From Rhizobium sp. CB3090 (GTDB lineage: Bacteria > Pseudomonadota > Alphaproteobacteria > Rhizobiales > Rhizobiaceae): 64,000 nucleotides of DNA. Shown one piece after another: positions 43,571-53,932 of the stretch. Where the stretch lies: contig NZ_CP121662.1 of assembly GCF_029714285.1 (NCBI RefSeq), forward strand, positions 3,406,001 to 3,470,000. Direction: 5' to 3'. Both the position numbers and the translations under genes were made by a program. Under the pieces are notes generated by a model. That model had not been told where the DNA came from and made no database searches. It saw only the letters and a list, made by a program, of their open reading frames with translations. Numbering within the stretch: the first letter of the stretch is position 1; each line of letters opens with the position of its first letter.

Positions 43571-45529
43571 TCAAGCCGCATCCGCCTTGTTCTGCCTGTT
43601 GGCAATCAGATCATCGACAACAGCCGGATCGGCCAGCGTCGACGTATCGCCGAGCGCGCCGAAATCGTCTTCGGCGATCTTGCGCAGGATGCGGCGCATG
43701 ATCTTGCCGGAACGGGTTTTCGGCAGGCCGGGGGCGAACTGGATCTTGTCGGGCGAGGCGATCGGCCCGATTTCGGTGCGTACATGTTTCACCAGCTCCT
43801 GCCGCAGCGCATCCGAACCTTCCTGGCCCGCCATCAGCGTCACATAGCAATAGATGCCCTGACCCTTGATCGCATGCGGATAGCCGACAACGGCGGCTTC
43901 CGAGACATGGTGGTGCGAGACGAGCGCCGATTCGACCTCCGCCGTGCCCAGACGGTGGCCGGAGACGTTCAGCACGTCATCGACGCGACCGGTGATCCAG
44001 TAATAGCCGTCCTTATCGCGCCGGCAGCCGTCTCCGGTGAAATACTTGCCTTTATAGGTCGAGAAGTATGTCTGGATGAAACGCTCGTGATCGCCATAGA
44101 CCGTACGCATCTGGCCCGGCCAACTGTCGGCTATGACCAGATTGCCGTCAGCCGCCCCTTCCAGCAGATTGCCCTCATTGTCCACCAATTGCGGCTGGAT
44201 GCCGAAGAAAGGCAGGGTCGCGGAACCCGGCTTCAGATCGGTGGCGCCCGGCAGCGGCGTGATCATGTGGCCGCCGGTCTCCGTCTGCCACCATGTATCG
44301 ACGATCGGGCAGCGGCCGTCGCCGACGACATTGTAATACCACTCCCAGACATCCGGATTGATCGGCTCGCCGACCGTGCCGAGCAGGCGCAGGCTGGAGC
44401 GCGAGGAGCGCTTGACGAAGTGGTCGCCAGCCCCCATCAGCGAGCGGATAGCCGTCGGCGCCGTATAGAAAATATTGACCTTGTGCTTGTCGATGACTTC
44501 CCAAAAGCGGCCCTGATCCGGGAAATTCGGCACGCCCTCGAACATCAGCGACGTCGCGCCGTTCGCCAGCGGTCCGTAGACGATATAGGAATGACCGGTG
44601 ACCCATCCCACATCGGCCGTGCACCAATAGATATCGCCGGGATGATAATCGAAGACATATTCATGCGTCATCGCCACATAGACGAGATAGCCGCCTGTCG
44701 TGTGCAGCACGCCCTTCGGCTTGCCGGTAGAGCCTGACGTATAAAGGATGAACAGCGGGTCTTCCGCCTTCATCTTCGCGGGCGGACAATCCGCCTTCAC
44801 CGTCGCTACTTCCTGGTGGTACCAGAGGTCGCGGCCCGCCGCCCAGCCGGTCTTGCCGCCAGTGCGGCGAACGACCAGAACCTTCTCGACATTGACATAG
44901 TGCCGGCCAGCAATGTGGATCGCCGTGTCGGTATTGTCCTTGAGCGGCACCGGCTTGCCGCCGCGCAGGCCCTCGTCGCAGGTAATGACGAAGGTCGACT
45001 GGCAATCGATGATGCGGCCGGCCAGCGCCTCCGGCGAGAAGCCGCCGAAGACCACGGAATGCACCGCGCCGATACGGGCGCAGGCGAGCATTGCGTAAGC
45101 GGCCTCGGGGATCATCGGCATGTAGATGGTGACGCGATCACCCTTCTTGACGCCATGCTTCTTCAGGACATTCGCCAGTCGGCAGACATGCTCGTAGAGC
45201 TCGTTATAGGTGATCTTCTTGTCGATATAGGGATTGTCGCCTTCCCAGATGAAGGCCACATCATCGCCGTGCTTCTTCAGGTGACGGTCTATGCAGTTGT
45301 AGGAAACATTGGTTAGCCCGTCTTCGAACCATTTGATCGAGACTTTCCCGGTGAAGGACGTATTCTTGACCTTGGTATAGGGTTTGAACCAGTCGATCCG
45401 CTGGCCGTGTTTGCCCCAGAAAGTGTCGGGATCCTCGACGCTCTGCCTGTACCATTTCTGATATTTTGCCGCATCGATCAAGGCGCGTGCTTTAACCGGC
45501 TTTGTGACCGGATGAATCTTTTCCGACAT
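43571..45529 (-). CDS. acs: Acetyl-CoA synthetase
   Basis: 652-aa AMP-forming ligase that makes acetyl-CoA from acetate in two steps. [15 protein letters not shown] at the N terminus, [23 protein letters not shown] (AMP-binding P-loop), [20 protein letters not shown] (acetate and AMP site), [24 protein letters not shown], and [17 protein letters not shown] at the C terminus, with the Lys that is acetylated by Pat-type enzymes, are all present. Length is normal. The gene is divergent from trcR. No binding site for its regulator was recognised in the 222-bp shared upstream region. Confidence 0.96.
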   Translation of the reverse strand: MSEKIHPVTKPVKARALIDAAKYQKWYRQSVEDPDTFWGKHGQRIDWFKPYTKVKNTSFTGKVSIKWFEDGLTNVSYNCIDRHLKKHGDDVAFIWEGDNPYIDKKITYNELYEHVCRLANVLKKHGVKKGDRVTIYMPMIPEAAYAMLACARIGAVHSVVFGGFSPEALAGRIIDCQSTFVITCDEGLRGGKPVPLKDNTDTAIHIAGRHYVNVEKVLVVRRTGGKTGWAAGRDLWYHQEVATVKADCPPAKMKAEDPLFILYTSGSTGKPKGVLHTTGGYLVYVAMTHEYVFDYHPGDIYWCTADVGWVTGHSYIVYGPLANGATSLMFEGVPNFPDQGRFWEVIDKHKVNIFYTAPTAIRSLMGAGDHFVKRSSRSSLRLLGTVGEPINPDVWEWYYNVVGDGRCPIVDTWWQTETGGHMITPLPGATDLKPGSATLPFFGIQPQLVDNEGNLLEGAADGNLVIADSWPGQMRTVYGDHERFIQTYFSTYKGKYFTGDGCRRDKDGYYWITGRVDDVLNVSGHRLGTAEVESALVSHHHVSEAAVVGYPHAIKGQGIYCYVTLMAGQEGSDALRQELVKHVRTEIGPIASPDKIQFAPGLPKTRSGKIMRRILRKIAEDDFGALGDTSTLADPAVVDDLIANRQNKADAA

Positions 45530-45751
45530 GGTTTCCTCCTCAACCTTGGCACCCTCTGTCGAGATCGCGGGTGCTCATCCCATGCAATCAATAGCAGCTC
45601 AAGTTACGACAGCAATTAGACAAAGCGCATTTCATCGGCAAAGAATTGCAATTCCGCAACACTGCGGTTATATAGGGCCATATTTCCCGGACAATGTGGT
45701 GTTACACCCCGGACCGCGACACCGGCGCGGACTGACAGAAGGACTATATCC

Positions 45752-46459
45752 ATGGCTCAACAATTGCTCATGCCAAAGGCAACAGCCATCTGGCTTGTCG
45801 ACAATACGGCCTTGTCGTTCGACCAGATTGCACAGTTCTGCAAGCTGCACCCGCTCGAAGTCAAGGCGATTGCCGATGGCGAGGCCGCCCAGGGCATCAA
45901 GGGCCTCGACCCGATTGCAACCGGTCAGCTCTCCCGCGACGAAATCGCGCGCGCCGAAGCCAATCCGAACTACAAGCTGAAGATCTCCGAACCGAAAGTT
46001 CGCGTGCCTGAATCCAAGCGCCGCGGCCCACGCTACACGCCGGTCTCCAAGCGCCAGGATCGGCCGAACGCCATTCTCTGGCTGGTGCGCAATCATCCAG
46101 AGCTGAAGGACGCACAGATTTCCCGCCTCGTCGGTACCACCAAGTCGACCATCGAGCAGATTCGCGACCGCACGCACTGGAACTCGACGAACCTGACGCC
46201 GATGGATCCGGTGACCCTCGGCCTCTGCAGCCAAATCGACCTCGACATGGAAGTGGAAAAGGCCGCCAAGGGTCGTCCGCTGCCGACCGCCGCCGAACTC
46301 GGCGCGACGCTGCAGCCGGCCCAGGAAACCGAGAAGCTCGGCTTCAGCTATGACCGCGACGAAGAGAAGGAAAAGGAAATCGACGCCGACGCTGTCTTCG
46401 CCAAGCTGAAGTCGCTGAAATCCTCCACGCCCGACGATGATGACGACGACCGCTACTGA
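45752..46459 (+). CDS. trcR: Cell cycle transcriptional regulator TrcR (DUF1013)
   Basis: 235-aa alphaproteobacterial protein of the DUF1013/TrcR family, predicted to regulate transcription in the cell cycle. ATAIWLVDNTALSFDQIAQFCKLHPLEVKAIADGE is an N-terminal helix-turn-helix-like repeat. A second similar unit is NAILWLVRNHPELKDAQISRLVGTTKSTIEQIRD, again with a helix-turn-helix look. The tail is very acidic (EEKEKEIDADAV..DDDDDDRY). GAAGGACTATATCC precedes the ATG. In related bacteria the gene is essential or near-essential; the targets are not evident here. Confidence 0.9.
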   Translation: MAQQLLMPKATAIWLVDNTALSFDQIAQFCKLHPLEVKAIADGEAAQGIKGLDPIATGQLSRDEIARAEANPNYKLKISEPKVRVPESKRRGPRYTPVSKRQDRPNAILWLVRNHPELKDAQISRLVGTTKSTIEQIRDRTHWNSTNLTPMDPVTLGLCSQIDLDMEVEKAAKGRPLPTAAELGATLQPAQETEKLGFSYDRDEEKEKEIDADAVFAKLKSLKSSTPDDDDDDRY

Positions 46460-46485
46460 GAGACGATCGATCCTATGATTCGAAG

Positions 46486-46508
46486 CCCCGGTGAGAGCCG
46501 GGGTTTTT
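46486..46508 (+). terminator. Terminator after trcR
   Basis: CCCCGG-TGAGAG-CCGGGG followed by TTTTT, 27 bp after the trcR stop. Confidence 0.92.
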
Positions 46509-46623
46509 CATATCGGATTATGGCAATGCTTCTGATCCATCTTGCTGCGTCCTTATGCAGCGAGGACAACCTATGAGGCATTGTATATGCTCTCGCTACA
46601 CAACCACGCGAGATGAACCTGCA

Positions 46624-47040
46624 ATGTCGATCTTGGCCATCGGATATTACAACTACGCGTCCGGTTTGCTGGCCGCCATGGTGGCCGCATTGCTGACAAG
46701 ACGGAAGGTCCTGCAAGGGCGTTTTGGAAAATTCGCCATATTCGAGCACATCATACTGCCGGCCATCTTTATTATGGCTGGTGTCATCATCGGCTCGCTT
46801 GTCGAAATCGACAAGGTTGCCGTAACCGGCATCATTTTCACATTATCGGTTTATATATTGGCCATGCTGATGTTCTTCGGGCCATACCTGTTCCTAGCGG
46901 GTGCATTTCTCGCCTATGCTTTCATCACCTCCTGGGAACAGATAGCACAGATTGCCGCCGCCTCCTTCGTCGGCGTAACGATAGGAAACATGATTGGCTT
47001 TGGATTGGGATTCCGGGCTCGGACGGCGGCGGCACGATAG
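46624..47040 (+). CDS. Membrane protein of unknown function
   Basis: 138 aa with four hydrophobic segments (about residues 8-26 YYNYASGLLAAMVAALLT, 41-60 FEHIILPAIFIMAGVIIGS, 69-97 AVTGIIFTLSVYILAMLMFFGP, 105-132). No family recognised. The N terminus MSILAIGYYNYASG at ATG 46624 is chosen because the longer reading frame from 46555 has a polar, Cys-rich and unlikely start. GATGAACCTGCA precedes the ATG and is a poor Shine-Dalgarno. The base composition is somewhat more A/T-rich than its neighbours, so it may be a recent arrival. Confidence 0.55.
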   Translation: MSILAIGYYNYASGLLAAMVAALLTRRKVLQGRFGKFAIFEHIILPAIFIMAGVIIGSLVEIDKVAVTGIIFTLSVYILAMLMFFGPYLFLAGAFLAYAFITSWEQIAQIAAASFVGVTIGNMIGFGLGFRARTAAAR

Positions 47041-47079
47041 CGGAACCCCATTCCGACATTTTTGGCTTTAACAGCGGAT

Positions 47080-47739
47080 CTACCGCGCCCCGAAAATCGC
47101 GGAACCGACGCGAACGCTTGTTGCGCCAAAGGCAACGGCAATTTCGTAGTCGCTCGACATGCCCATCGAAAGCTTTTCGACGCCAGCCTTGGCCGCGAGT
47201 TTGGCGAGCAATGCGAAATGCGGCCCCGGATTCTCATCCGCAGGCGGAATGCACATAAGCCCCTCGATCGAGAGTCCAAGCTCCTTCCGGCAGAAATCGA
47301 CGAAAGCAAACGTGTCGTCAGGTGCAATCCCGGCCTTTTGCGGCTCCAGGCCGGTGTTGACCTGCACATAAAGCCTCAGCACCTTGCCCTGACGTTTCAT
47401 CTCATCGGCCAGGGCGCGGGCGATCTTTTCCCGGTCGACCGTTTCGATGACGTCGAACAGCGCCACCGCGTCCGCCGCCTTGTTCGATTGCAGCGGCCCG
47501 ATCAGGTGCAGCTCGATGCCCGGTGTTTCAGCCTTCAATTCAGGCCACTTGCCTTGACTCTCCTGCACACGGTTTTCGCCAAACACCCGCTGGCCGGCCA
47601 AAATCGCGGGACGGATCGCTTCGGCATCGAAGGTCTTGGAAACCGCGACGAGCTGCACGGCACCCGCCGGCCGGCCGGCCTGACGCTCCGCCGCCGAGAT
47701 ATGGCCATGAACCGCGTTCAATCGCTCTTGAAGTTCCAT
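47080..47739 (-). CDS. YggS/PLPBP-family pyridoxal phosphate homeostasis protein
   Basis: 219-aa PLP-binding TIM-barrel protein similar to alanine racemase N-terminal domains; it keeps the free PLP level in balance and shows no known catalytic activity. The PLP Lys lies in VQLVAVSKTFDAEAIRPAI. VFGENRVQESQGKWPEL and HLIGPLQSNKAADAV are the next family landmarks, followed by YVQVNTGLEPQKAGI and LSMGMSSDYEIAVAFGATSVRVGSAIFG near the end. The ATG at 47739 (MELQERLNAV) is chosen; the longer frame would add 34 residues of no family character. It is divergent from leuS, with 200 bp between. Confidence 0.92.
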   Translation of the reverse strand: MELQERLNAVHGHISAAERQAGRPAGAVQLVAVSKTFDAEAIRPAILAGQRVFGENRVQESQGKWPELKAETPGIELHLIGPLQSNKAADAVALFDVIETVDREKIARALADEMKRQGKVLRLYVQVNTGLEPQKAGIAPDDTFAFVDFCRKELGLSIEGLMCIPPADENPGPHFALLAKLAAKAGVEKLSMGMSSDYEIAVAFGATSVRVGSAIFGAR

Positions 47740-47939
47740 CTTTTCGCCTCGATATTTGCGACTGTTCCTGACACTTTGCAGTAATGAGGCAGTCGGCCTT
47801 TGCCAAGGCCCGATGCCACGGAATCCGGCTTTGCTTTGCAAGATAAGGCACTTGCCGCCCCCACTAAACTTGACGCTTGGTTGGTTTCGTGATGAAGGTC
47901 ACGGCCAACTCCCCATGATTTTCCGGAATACAAGATCAG

Positions 47940-50570
47940 ATGGCTACCGAACGTTATAATCCGCGCGATGCCGAGCCTCGCTGGCAGCAGAAATGGAACG
48001 AGGAAAACGTCTTCCTCACCGACAACGCCGATCCGCGCGAGAAATATTACGTCCTCGAGATGTTCCCGTACCCGTCGGGCCGCATCCATATGGGCCATGT
48101 GCGCAATTACGCCATGGGCGACGTCGTTGCCCGCTACAAGCGCGCCCGCGGCTATAATGTCTTGCATCCGATGGGCTGGGACGCCTTCGGCATGCCGGCG
48201 GAAAACGCCGCCCGCGACAATAAGGTGCATCCAAAGGAATGGACCTACCAGAACATTGCCTCGATGAAAGCACAGTTGAAGGCCATGGGCCTGTCGCTGG
48301 ACTGGAGCCGCGAATTCGCCACCTGCGATGTCGACTATTACCATCGCCAGCAGATGCTCTTCATCGACATGATGAAGAAGGGCCTGGTCTACCGCAAGAA
48401 GTCCAAGGTCAACTGGGACCCGGTCGACAACACCGTGCTTGCCAACGAGCAGGTCATCGACGGCCGCGGCTGGCGCTCCGGCGCTTTGGTCGAACAGCGT
48501 GAGCTGACGCAATGGTTCTTCAAGATCACCGAATTCAGCCAGGAACTGCTGGACGCGCTGGATACGCTCGACCATTGGCCGGAAAAAGTACGGCTGATGC
48601 AGAAGAACTGGATCGGTCGTTCCGAGGGCCTGACGATCCGTTGGGAGATCGTGCCGGAGACCTCGCCGAATTCCGACCGTGAAATCACCGTCTATACGAC
48701 TCGTCCGGATACGCTCTTCGGCGCCTCCTTCCTGGCGATTTCGGCCGATCACCCGCTGGCGAAGGAAGCCGCGGCAGTGAATCCGGCTATCGATGCCTTC
48801 TGCGAAGAATGCCGCCGCGCCGGCACCTCGCTTGCCGCGCTGGAGACCGCCGAGAAGAAAGGCATGGACACGGGTATCCGCGTCCGCCATCCGCTCGACC
48901 CGTCGTGGGAGCTGCCCGTCTATATCGCCAATTTCGTGCTGATGGACTATGGCACGGGCGCCATCTTCGGCTGCCCCTCCGGCGACCAGCGCGACCTGGA
49001 TTTCGCCCGCAAATACGGCCTGCCGGTCGTGCCCGTCGTCATGCCCAGGGATGGTGACGCAGCCAGCTTCACCATCGGCGATATCGCCTATGATGGCGAC
49101 GGCATCATGATCAATTCCCGTTTCCTCGACGGCATGAGCATCGAAGAAGCTTTTGAGACTGTGGCAGCAAGATTGTCGGCGACAAGCCTCGGTAATGCAC
49201 CGCAGGCCGAACGCAAGGTGAATTTCCGCCTGCGCGACTGGGGCATTTCGCGCCAGCGCTATTGGGGCTGCCCGATCCCGGTGATCCACTGCGACGATTG
49301 CGGCGTGCTGCCGGTGCCGAAGCAGGATCTGCCCGTCAAGCTGCCTGATGATGTCACCTTCGACCAGCCGGGCAATCCGCTCGACCGCCATCCGACATGG
49401 CGGCATGTCGCCTGCCCGCAATGCGGAAAGGATGCCCGCCGCGAAACCGACACCATGGATACCTTCGTCGATTCGAGCTGGTATTACACGCGCTTTACCG
49501 CGCCATGGGAAAACGAACCGACCGACAAGGCCGCGGCCGATCGCTGGCTGCCCGTCGATCAATATATCGGCGGCATCGAGCATGCGATCCTGCATCTGCT
49601 CTATTCCCGCTTCTTCACCCGAGCCATGCGCGAGACCGGCCATGTCGAGGCGAAGGAACCCTTCAAAGGCCTGTTCACGCAAGGCATGGTGGTTCACGAG
49701 ACCTATAGCCGCGGCAATGGCTTGACGCGCGAATGGGTATCACCGGCCGACATCCGCATTGAGGAAACCGATGGTCAGCGGCGCGCAACTCTGCTGTCGA
49801 CCGGCGAAGAGATTGCCATCGGGGCCATCGAGAAGATGTCGAAGTCGAAGAAGAATGTCGTCGACCCCGACGATATCATCGCTTCTTACGGCGCCGATAC
49901 GGCTCGGTTCTTCGTGCTGTCCGATTCGCCGCCCGATCGCGACGTGATCTGGTCTGAAGCAGGCGTTGAAGGCGCGCATCGTTTCACGCAGCGCACATGG
50001 CGCCTGGTGTCGGAAGCAGCGGACGCGCTGAAAACTGTCACCTCGACTCCGGCTAAGGAAGGCGAGGCGCTGGCGGTTTCGCAAGTTGCCCATCGGACGC
50101 TGAAGGCGGTTCAGGGCGATTACGACAAGCTCGCCTTCAACAAGGCCGTCGCGCGCATCTATGAATTCGTCAACGCACTGGCTGCGCCGCTGGGCAAGGT
50201 CGCTGCCGGCAACACGGATGCCGGCTATCGTTCGGCAGTGCGTGAAGCGGTCGAGATCCTCATCGCCCTGGTCGCACCGATCACGCCGCATCTGGCAGAA
50301 GAATGCTCCGCAGCGCTTGGCAACACGCATCTGGTCGCCACGAGCGCTTGGCCGAGCTACGACGAAGTGCTCGTCATCGAGAATGAGATCGTGTACCCGG
50401 TGCAGGTCAACGGCAAGAAGCGCGCCGAATTGACAATTGCGCGCGATGCAGATCAGAATGCCGTACAAGAGGCTGTACTCGCCCTGGATGCCGTCGGAAG
50501 CGCATTGAATGGTCAGGCGCCAAAGAAGATCATCGTCGTTCCACAGAGGATCGTGAACATTGTCGTCTGA
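47940..50570 (+). CDS. leuS: Leucyl-tRNA synthetase
   Basis: 876-aa class I synthetase. The HIGH-like motif is in [21 protein letters not shown] and the KMSKS loop in [15 protein letters not shown]. The editing (CP1) domain, which removes mischarged residues, contains [22 protein letters not shown]. The leucine-specific and anticodon-binding parts are complete up to the C terminus [17 protein letters not shown]. The gene start is preceded by a weak GGAATACAAG. Its last 11 bp overlap lptE, which is in turn followed by holA, the usual alphaproteobacterial order. Confidence 0.97.
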   Translation: MATERYNPRDAEPRWQQKWNEENVFLTDNADPREKYYVLEMFPYPSGRIHMGHVRNYAMGDVVARYKRARGYNVLHPMGWDAFGMPAENAARDNKVHPKEWTYQNIASMKAQLKAMGLSLDWSREFATCDVDYYHRQQMLFIDMMKKGLVYRKKSKVNWDPVDNTVLANEQVIDGRGWRSGALVEQRELTQWFFKITEFSQELLDALDTLDHWPEKVRLMQKNWIGRSEGLTIRWEIVPETSPNSDREITVYTTRPDTLFGASFLAISADHPLAKEAAAVNPAIDAFCEECRRAGTSLAALETAEKKGMDTGIRVRHPLDPSWELPVYIANFVLMDYGTGAIFGCPSGDQRDLDFARKYGLPVVPVVMPRDGDAASFTIGDIAYDGDGIMINSRFLDGMSIEEAFETVAARLSATSLGNAPQAERKVNFRLRDWGISRQRYWGCPIPVIHCDDCGVLPVPKQDLPVKLPDDVTFDQPGNPLDRHPTWRHVACPQCGKDARRETDTMDTFVDSSWYYTRFTAPWENEPTDKAAADRWLPVDQYIGGIEHAILHLLYSRFFTRAMRETGHVEAKEPFKGLFTQGMVVHETYSRGNGLTREWVSPADIRIEETDGQRRATLLSTGEEIAIGAIEKMSKSKKNVVDPDDIIASYGADTARFFVLSDSPPDRDVIWSEAGVEGAHRFTQRTWRLVSEAADALKTVTSTPAKEGEALAVSQVAHRTLKAVQGDYDKLAFNKAVARIYEFVNALAAPLGKVAAGNTDAGYRSAVREAVEILIALVAPITPHLAEECSAALGNTHLVATSAWPSYDEVLVIENEIVYPVQVNGKKRAELTIARDADQNAVQEAVLALDAVGSALNGQAPKKIIVVPQRIVNIVV

Positions 50571-51081
50571 TAATCTCTTCAAGCTCGCTCGCGTTGCAGG
50601 CGTAGCGTCTCTGGTTGCCGTTGCCGGTCTTTTGTCCTCCTGCCAGGTGCGGCCGCTGTACGCGGAAAGCACCGGCGTAACCCAGAAACTCGCCGACGTT
50701 GCCTTTTCCGACGCCGGCACGCGCGTGGGTCAGCAGGTTCGCAATCAATTGATCTTCATCGCCGGCCGCGGTGCCGGCGAAACGAAGACGCCGAGATATA
50801 CGGTGGATCTGAGCGTCAGCTCGGGCACGGGCGGCGTTATCTACCTGCCGTCTTCCGACACCTCGGGCGCAGGCCGCACCACTGTCACGGCATCCTTCAC
50901 GCTGAAAAATGCCAGCGACGGCAAGGTTCTGAAATCCGGCAGCCGATCGGTCACGTCGCTGGTGGACTTCCCGACCCAGGAATTTGCCAAGTCCCGCGCC
51001 ATCCGCGATTCGGAAGACCGCGCCGCGCGCGAGGTTGCCGAGCTGGTGGGAGCCGACATCGCTGCCGCGCTCAGCCGCTGA
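50560..51081 (+). CDS. lptE: LPS assembly lipoprotein LptE
   Basis: 173-aa outer-membrane lipoprotein that plugs the LptD barrel and helps place lipopolysaccharide at the cell surface. A signal sequence with lipobox ends in LLSSC at about residue 28 ([19 protein letters not shown]). The [15 protein letters not shown] and VRNQLIF segments match alphaproteobacterial LptE. It starts with a TTG at 50560 inside the end of leuS, so its translation is likely coupled to leuS. holA follows by 15 bp. Confidence 0.88.
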   Translation: MSSDNLFKLARVAGVASLVAVAGLLSSCQVRPLYAESTGVTQKLADVAFSDAGTRVGQQVRNQLIFIAGRGAGETKTPRYTVDLSVSSGTGGVIYLPSSDTSGAGRTTVTASFTLKNASDGKVLKSGSRSVTSLVDFPTQEFAKSRAIRDSEDRAAREVAELVGADIAAALSR

Positions 51082-51096
51082 TATGAGCTGCGCGGC

Positions 51097-52134
51097 ATGG
51101 CAGAAATCAAATCTCACGAGTTTGACGGATTTCTTCAAAACGCCGCGCGCAATTACCGCCTTTTTGTCATCTACGGTCCTGACCGCGGCCTTGTATCCGA
51201 GCGGGCAGGGCAGATCGCCGGCAAGACCGGCGTCGATTTGAATGATCCTTTTTCCCTGATCAAACTCGATGTGAGTGATCTTCAGAGCGATGCCTGTCGC
51301 TTGCTCGACGAAGTCAATGCTATCGGCCTGTTCGGCGGGCAAAAGCTGGTATGGATCCGCGGTGCCGCCAACGAGAAGGTTCTTGTCGATTCGCTGCAGA
51401 TCATTGCCGACAACCCGCCGGATGCCAGTTTTGTCGTCATCGAGGCCGGTGATCTGAAAAAAGGCTCCGGCCTGCGTAAGGTGGCCGAGACCTCCAAAGC
51501 CGTCGCAACCATTCCTTGCTATACCGATGACGTTCGCGCATTGAACGGCCTTATCGACACTGAACTGGCCAATGAAAATCTGCGTATCACACCTGCGGCG
51601 CGTCAACTCCTATTGGAATTTCTGGGCGGCGACCGCATCGCCTCGCGCAATGAGGTCCGCAAACTGGCGCTGTACTGCCGAGGGCAGGGGACAATCGAAG
51701 AGGATCATGTCACCGATATCATCGGCGACGCCAGCGCCATTTCGGCAGACGATGCCGTCGACGCCATTCTCAAGGGCGATTCCGAGGCGTTTCTGCATGC
51801 CATGCAGAAAATCGCTTCCTCCAAGACACCGATGTTTCTCGTTTTGCAGGGTTGCCTGAGGCAATTTCAATTGTTGGACGTGATGCGTACGGAAATGGAC
51901 GAAAAGCGCGTGTCGCCGGCACAAGTCATGCAGACACTCGGCCGGCATCTGCACTTCCGGCGCAAGCCGATCATTGAGCAGGCTCTGAAGAGCTGGACGG
52001 CTCCGGCAATTGCGCGAGAAATGAACCGATTGCAAGCCGCTATTCTTCAAACACGGCAGCGGGCCAGTCTGGAAGATACGATCGCCACACAGACACTGCT
52101 GGCGACCACGCTGCAATCAGCCCGCAAGGGCTAG
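51097..52134 (+). CDS. holA: DNA polymerase III delta subunit HolA
   Basis: 345-aa subunit of the clamp loader that opens the beta clamp and starts its loading on DNA. YRLFVIYGPDRGLVSERAG at the N terminus (a P-loop-like but non-functional site), KLVWIRGAANEKVLVDSL and PPDASFVVIEAGDLKKGSGLRK are family-typical. A C-terminal collar domain follows (MFLVLQGCLRQFQLLDVMRTEMDEKRVSP). It lies after lptE, as is common in alphaproteobacteria, and is convergent with parB. Confidence 0.93.
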   Translation: MAEIKSHEFDGFLQNAARNYRLFVIYGPDRGLVSERAGQIAGKTGVDLNDPFSLIKLDVSDLQSDACRLLDEVNAIGLFGGQKLVWIRGAANEKVLVDSLQIIADNPPDASFVVIEAGDLKKGSGLRKVAETSKAVATIPCYTDDVRALNGLIDTELANENLRITPAARQLLLEFLGGDRIASRNEVRKLALYCRGQGTIEEDHVTDIIGDASAISADDAVDAILKGDSEAFLHAMQKIASSKTPMFLVLQGCLRQFQLLDVMRTEMDEKRVSPAQVMQTLGRHLHFRRKPIIEQALKSWTAPAIAREMNRLQAAILQTRQRASLEDTIATQTLLATTLQSARKG

Positions 52135-52187
52135 AGCAGCCCGCTTTCAGGCGGCATCACCTGCAAGCGGATAAGATGCTCTAGTTC
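52133..52187. terminator. Hairpin between holA and parB
   Basis: AGAGCA at the holA stop and TGCTCT (52177-52182) enclose an inner stem, CCGCTT..CAGG with CCTG..AAGCGG. There is no long T-run; it may stop transcription from both sides. A degenerate parS-like sequence (TAGTTCACGCGAAACA, 52182-52197, 13 of 16) overlaps its right edge. Confidence 0.5.
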
Positions 52188-52199
52188 ACGCGAAACAGC

Positions 52200-53084
52200 T
52201 CAACGCCGCTCCAGCAACCGGCAAATTTCTTCGAGCTGCTCCAGGGTTTTGTATGAGATCTTAACTTGGCCACCGCTGCCGCGATGATTGATCGTGACAT
52301 CCAGCCCCAGCGTGTCGGACAAGGTTCTTTCCAACGCCAGCGTATCGGAATCCTTCTCATCCTTGCGAGCACTTGCAGGGCGAGGGTCGTTCTGGGCCTT
52401 GATATCGTTCTGCGCCAGCCGCTCGGCATCACGCACCGACATGCCCTTGGAAACGATCGTACGGGCTAGTGCGGCCGGATCAGAGGTGGAAACAAGCGCA
52501 CGTGCATGGCCCGCCGAGAGGCTGCCGCCGGCAAGCATATCGCGAACCGGCTCCGGCAGCTTCAGCAGGCGCAGCGAATTGGCGACATGGCTGCGGCTTT
52601 TGCCGATGATCTCGCCAAGATCGTTTTGCGTATAGCCATGTTCGGCAATCAACTGCTCATAGCCCAGCGCCTCTTCCAGGGGATTGAGATCGGCGCGCTG
52701 AACGTTTTCGACAATGGCGATTTCCAGGGCGGTTTTGTCATCGACATCGCGCACGATAACAGGAATTTCGACCAAGCCGGCCAGTTGCGCCGCGCGCCAG
52801 CGCCGTTCTCCGGCTATGATTTCATAGCGATCGATCGAGACGGTGCGCACGACCACCGGCTGAACGATGCCGTGCTGCCGAATGGAGCTGGCAAGATCAT
52901 GCAGCTCGGTTTCGTCGAAATAGCGACGAGGGTTCTTCGGGTTGCGACTGATGAATTCGATCGGCACCAGGCGATCCGGATTGACGCTCGGCCTGCCGGC
53001 ATCTACCGGTGTCGGCTGATCCATCTCTCCGATGAGAGCTGCCAAGCCTCGGCCAAGGCGCCGTTTCGAAAGATCATCATTCAT
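52200..53084 (-). CDS. parB: Chromosome partitioning protein ParB
   Basis: 294-aa DNA-binding CTPase that loads at parS and slides outward to form the partition complex. An N-terminal ParA-stimulating segment (RRLGRGLAALIGEMD), the CTP-binding IIAGERRWRAAQLAG (GERRxR), VENVQRADLNPLEEALGY, and the helix-turn-helix GYTQNDLGEIIGKSRSHVANSLRLL are present. A C-terminal dimerisation part follows (KTLEQLEEICRLLERR). It is just downstream of parA (31 bp), and parS-like sites are found on both sides. Confidence 0.96.
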   Translation of the reverse strand: MNDDLSKRRLGRGLAALIGEMDQPTPVDAGRPSVNPDRLVPIEFISRNPKNPRRYFDETELHDLASSIRQHGIVQPVVVRTVSIDRYEIIAGERRWRAAQLAGLVEIPVIVRDVDDKTALEIAIVENVQRADLNPLEEALGYEQLIAEHGYTQNDLGEIIGKSRSHVANSLRLLKLPEPVRDMLAGGSLSAGHARALVSTSDPAALARTIVSKGMSVRDAERLAQNDIKAQNDPRPASARKDEKDSDTLALERTLSDTLGLDVTINHRGSGGQVKISYKTLEQLEEICRLLERR

Positions 53085-53115
53085 CGCAATTACTCACTCC
53101 AGAACAAACAGTGAA

Positions 53116-53913
53116 TCAAGCCGCCGCCTTACGCTGCCGCTCGCGCTGGATCACTTCCGACGCGAGCTGCAGATAGGCTTGGCTACCGGCGCATTTCAGA
53201 TCGTAAAGGATCGCGGGCTTGCCATAGGAGGGCGCTTCTGACACGCGAACATTGCGCGGGATCAACGTATGGTAGACTTTCTCGCCCAAATGAGTCCGCA
53301 CGTCGTTGACGACCTGTTGCGCAAGATTGTTGCGCGAATCAAACATGGTTAAAACGATGCCCTGAATATCGAGCAACGGATTAACGGTGCGGCGCACTTG
53401 GTCGACCGTTTCCAGCAACTGGCTGAGACCTTCCAAAGCGAAGAATTCGCACTGCAGCGGCACCAGAACCGAATGGGCCGCCGCCATGGCATTCATGGTC
53501 AGCAGATTGAACGATGGCGGGCAATCGACCAGGATATAGGAGAAAGCGGTGGCGCCTGCACCATTCAGAGCGCGACGCAGCCGGAAGACGCGGTCGGCTT
53601 GCTGTGCGATTTCCATCTCGATGCCGAGCAAATCCATCGTCGAGGGAACGATGTAGAGATTGGGAACCGCCGTCTCCTGAACCGTATCGAGGATCGTATG
53701 GGTCCCTACCAAGAGATCATACGATGATACTTTTCGATCCCGCCGCTCGATGCCCAAACCGGTGCTGGCATTCCCTTGCGGATCGAGGTCGACGATCAGG
53801 ACACGTTCGCCGATAGCGGCCAGCGCCGTGGCCAGGTTGATCGCCGTGGTTGTCTTGCCGACACCGCCCTTTTGATTTGCGATAGTAATAATCCGGTTTC
53901 GCTCGCCGATCAT
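53116..53913 (-). CDS. parA: Chromosome partitioning ATPase ParA
   Basis: 265-aa Walker-type ATPase (MinD/ParA family) that moves ParB-parS complexes over the nucleoid. The deviant Walker A is KGGVGKTTTAINLATAL (residues 15-22 as the core), with IVDLDPQGNASTGLG (Walker A'), ILVDCPPSFNLL (Walker B) and VSEAPSYGKPA near the end. It follows rsmG by 19 bp and precedes parB by 31 bp, in the common order mnmE-mnmG-rsmG-parA-parB. Confidence 0.96.
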   Translation of the reverse strand: MIGERNRIITIANQKGGVGKTTTAINLATALAAIGERVLIVDLDPQGNASTGLGIERRDRKVSSYDLLVGTHTILDTVQETAVPNLYIVPSTMDLLGIEMEIAQQADRVFRLRRALNGAGATAFSYILVDCPPSFNLLTMNAMAAAHSVLVPLQCEFFALEGLSQLLETVDQVRRTVNPLLDIQGIVLTMFDSRNNLAQQVVNDVRTHLGEKVYHTLIPRNVRVSEAPSYGKPAILYDLKCAGSQAYLQLASEVIQRERQRKAAA

Positions 53914-53932
53914 CGCCGCATATCCATTTTGG

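Noticed and set aside
47718..49697. 659-aa reading frame on the minus strand
   Set aside because: Antisense shadow of leuS running into the region between yggS and leuS; no family features.
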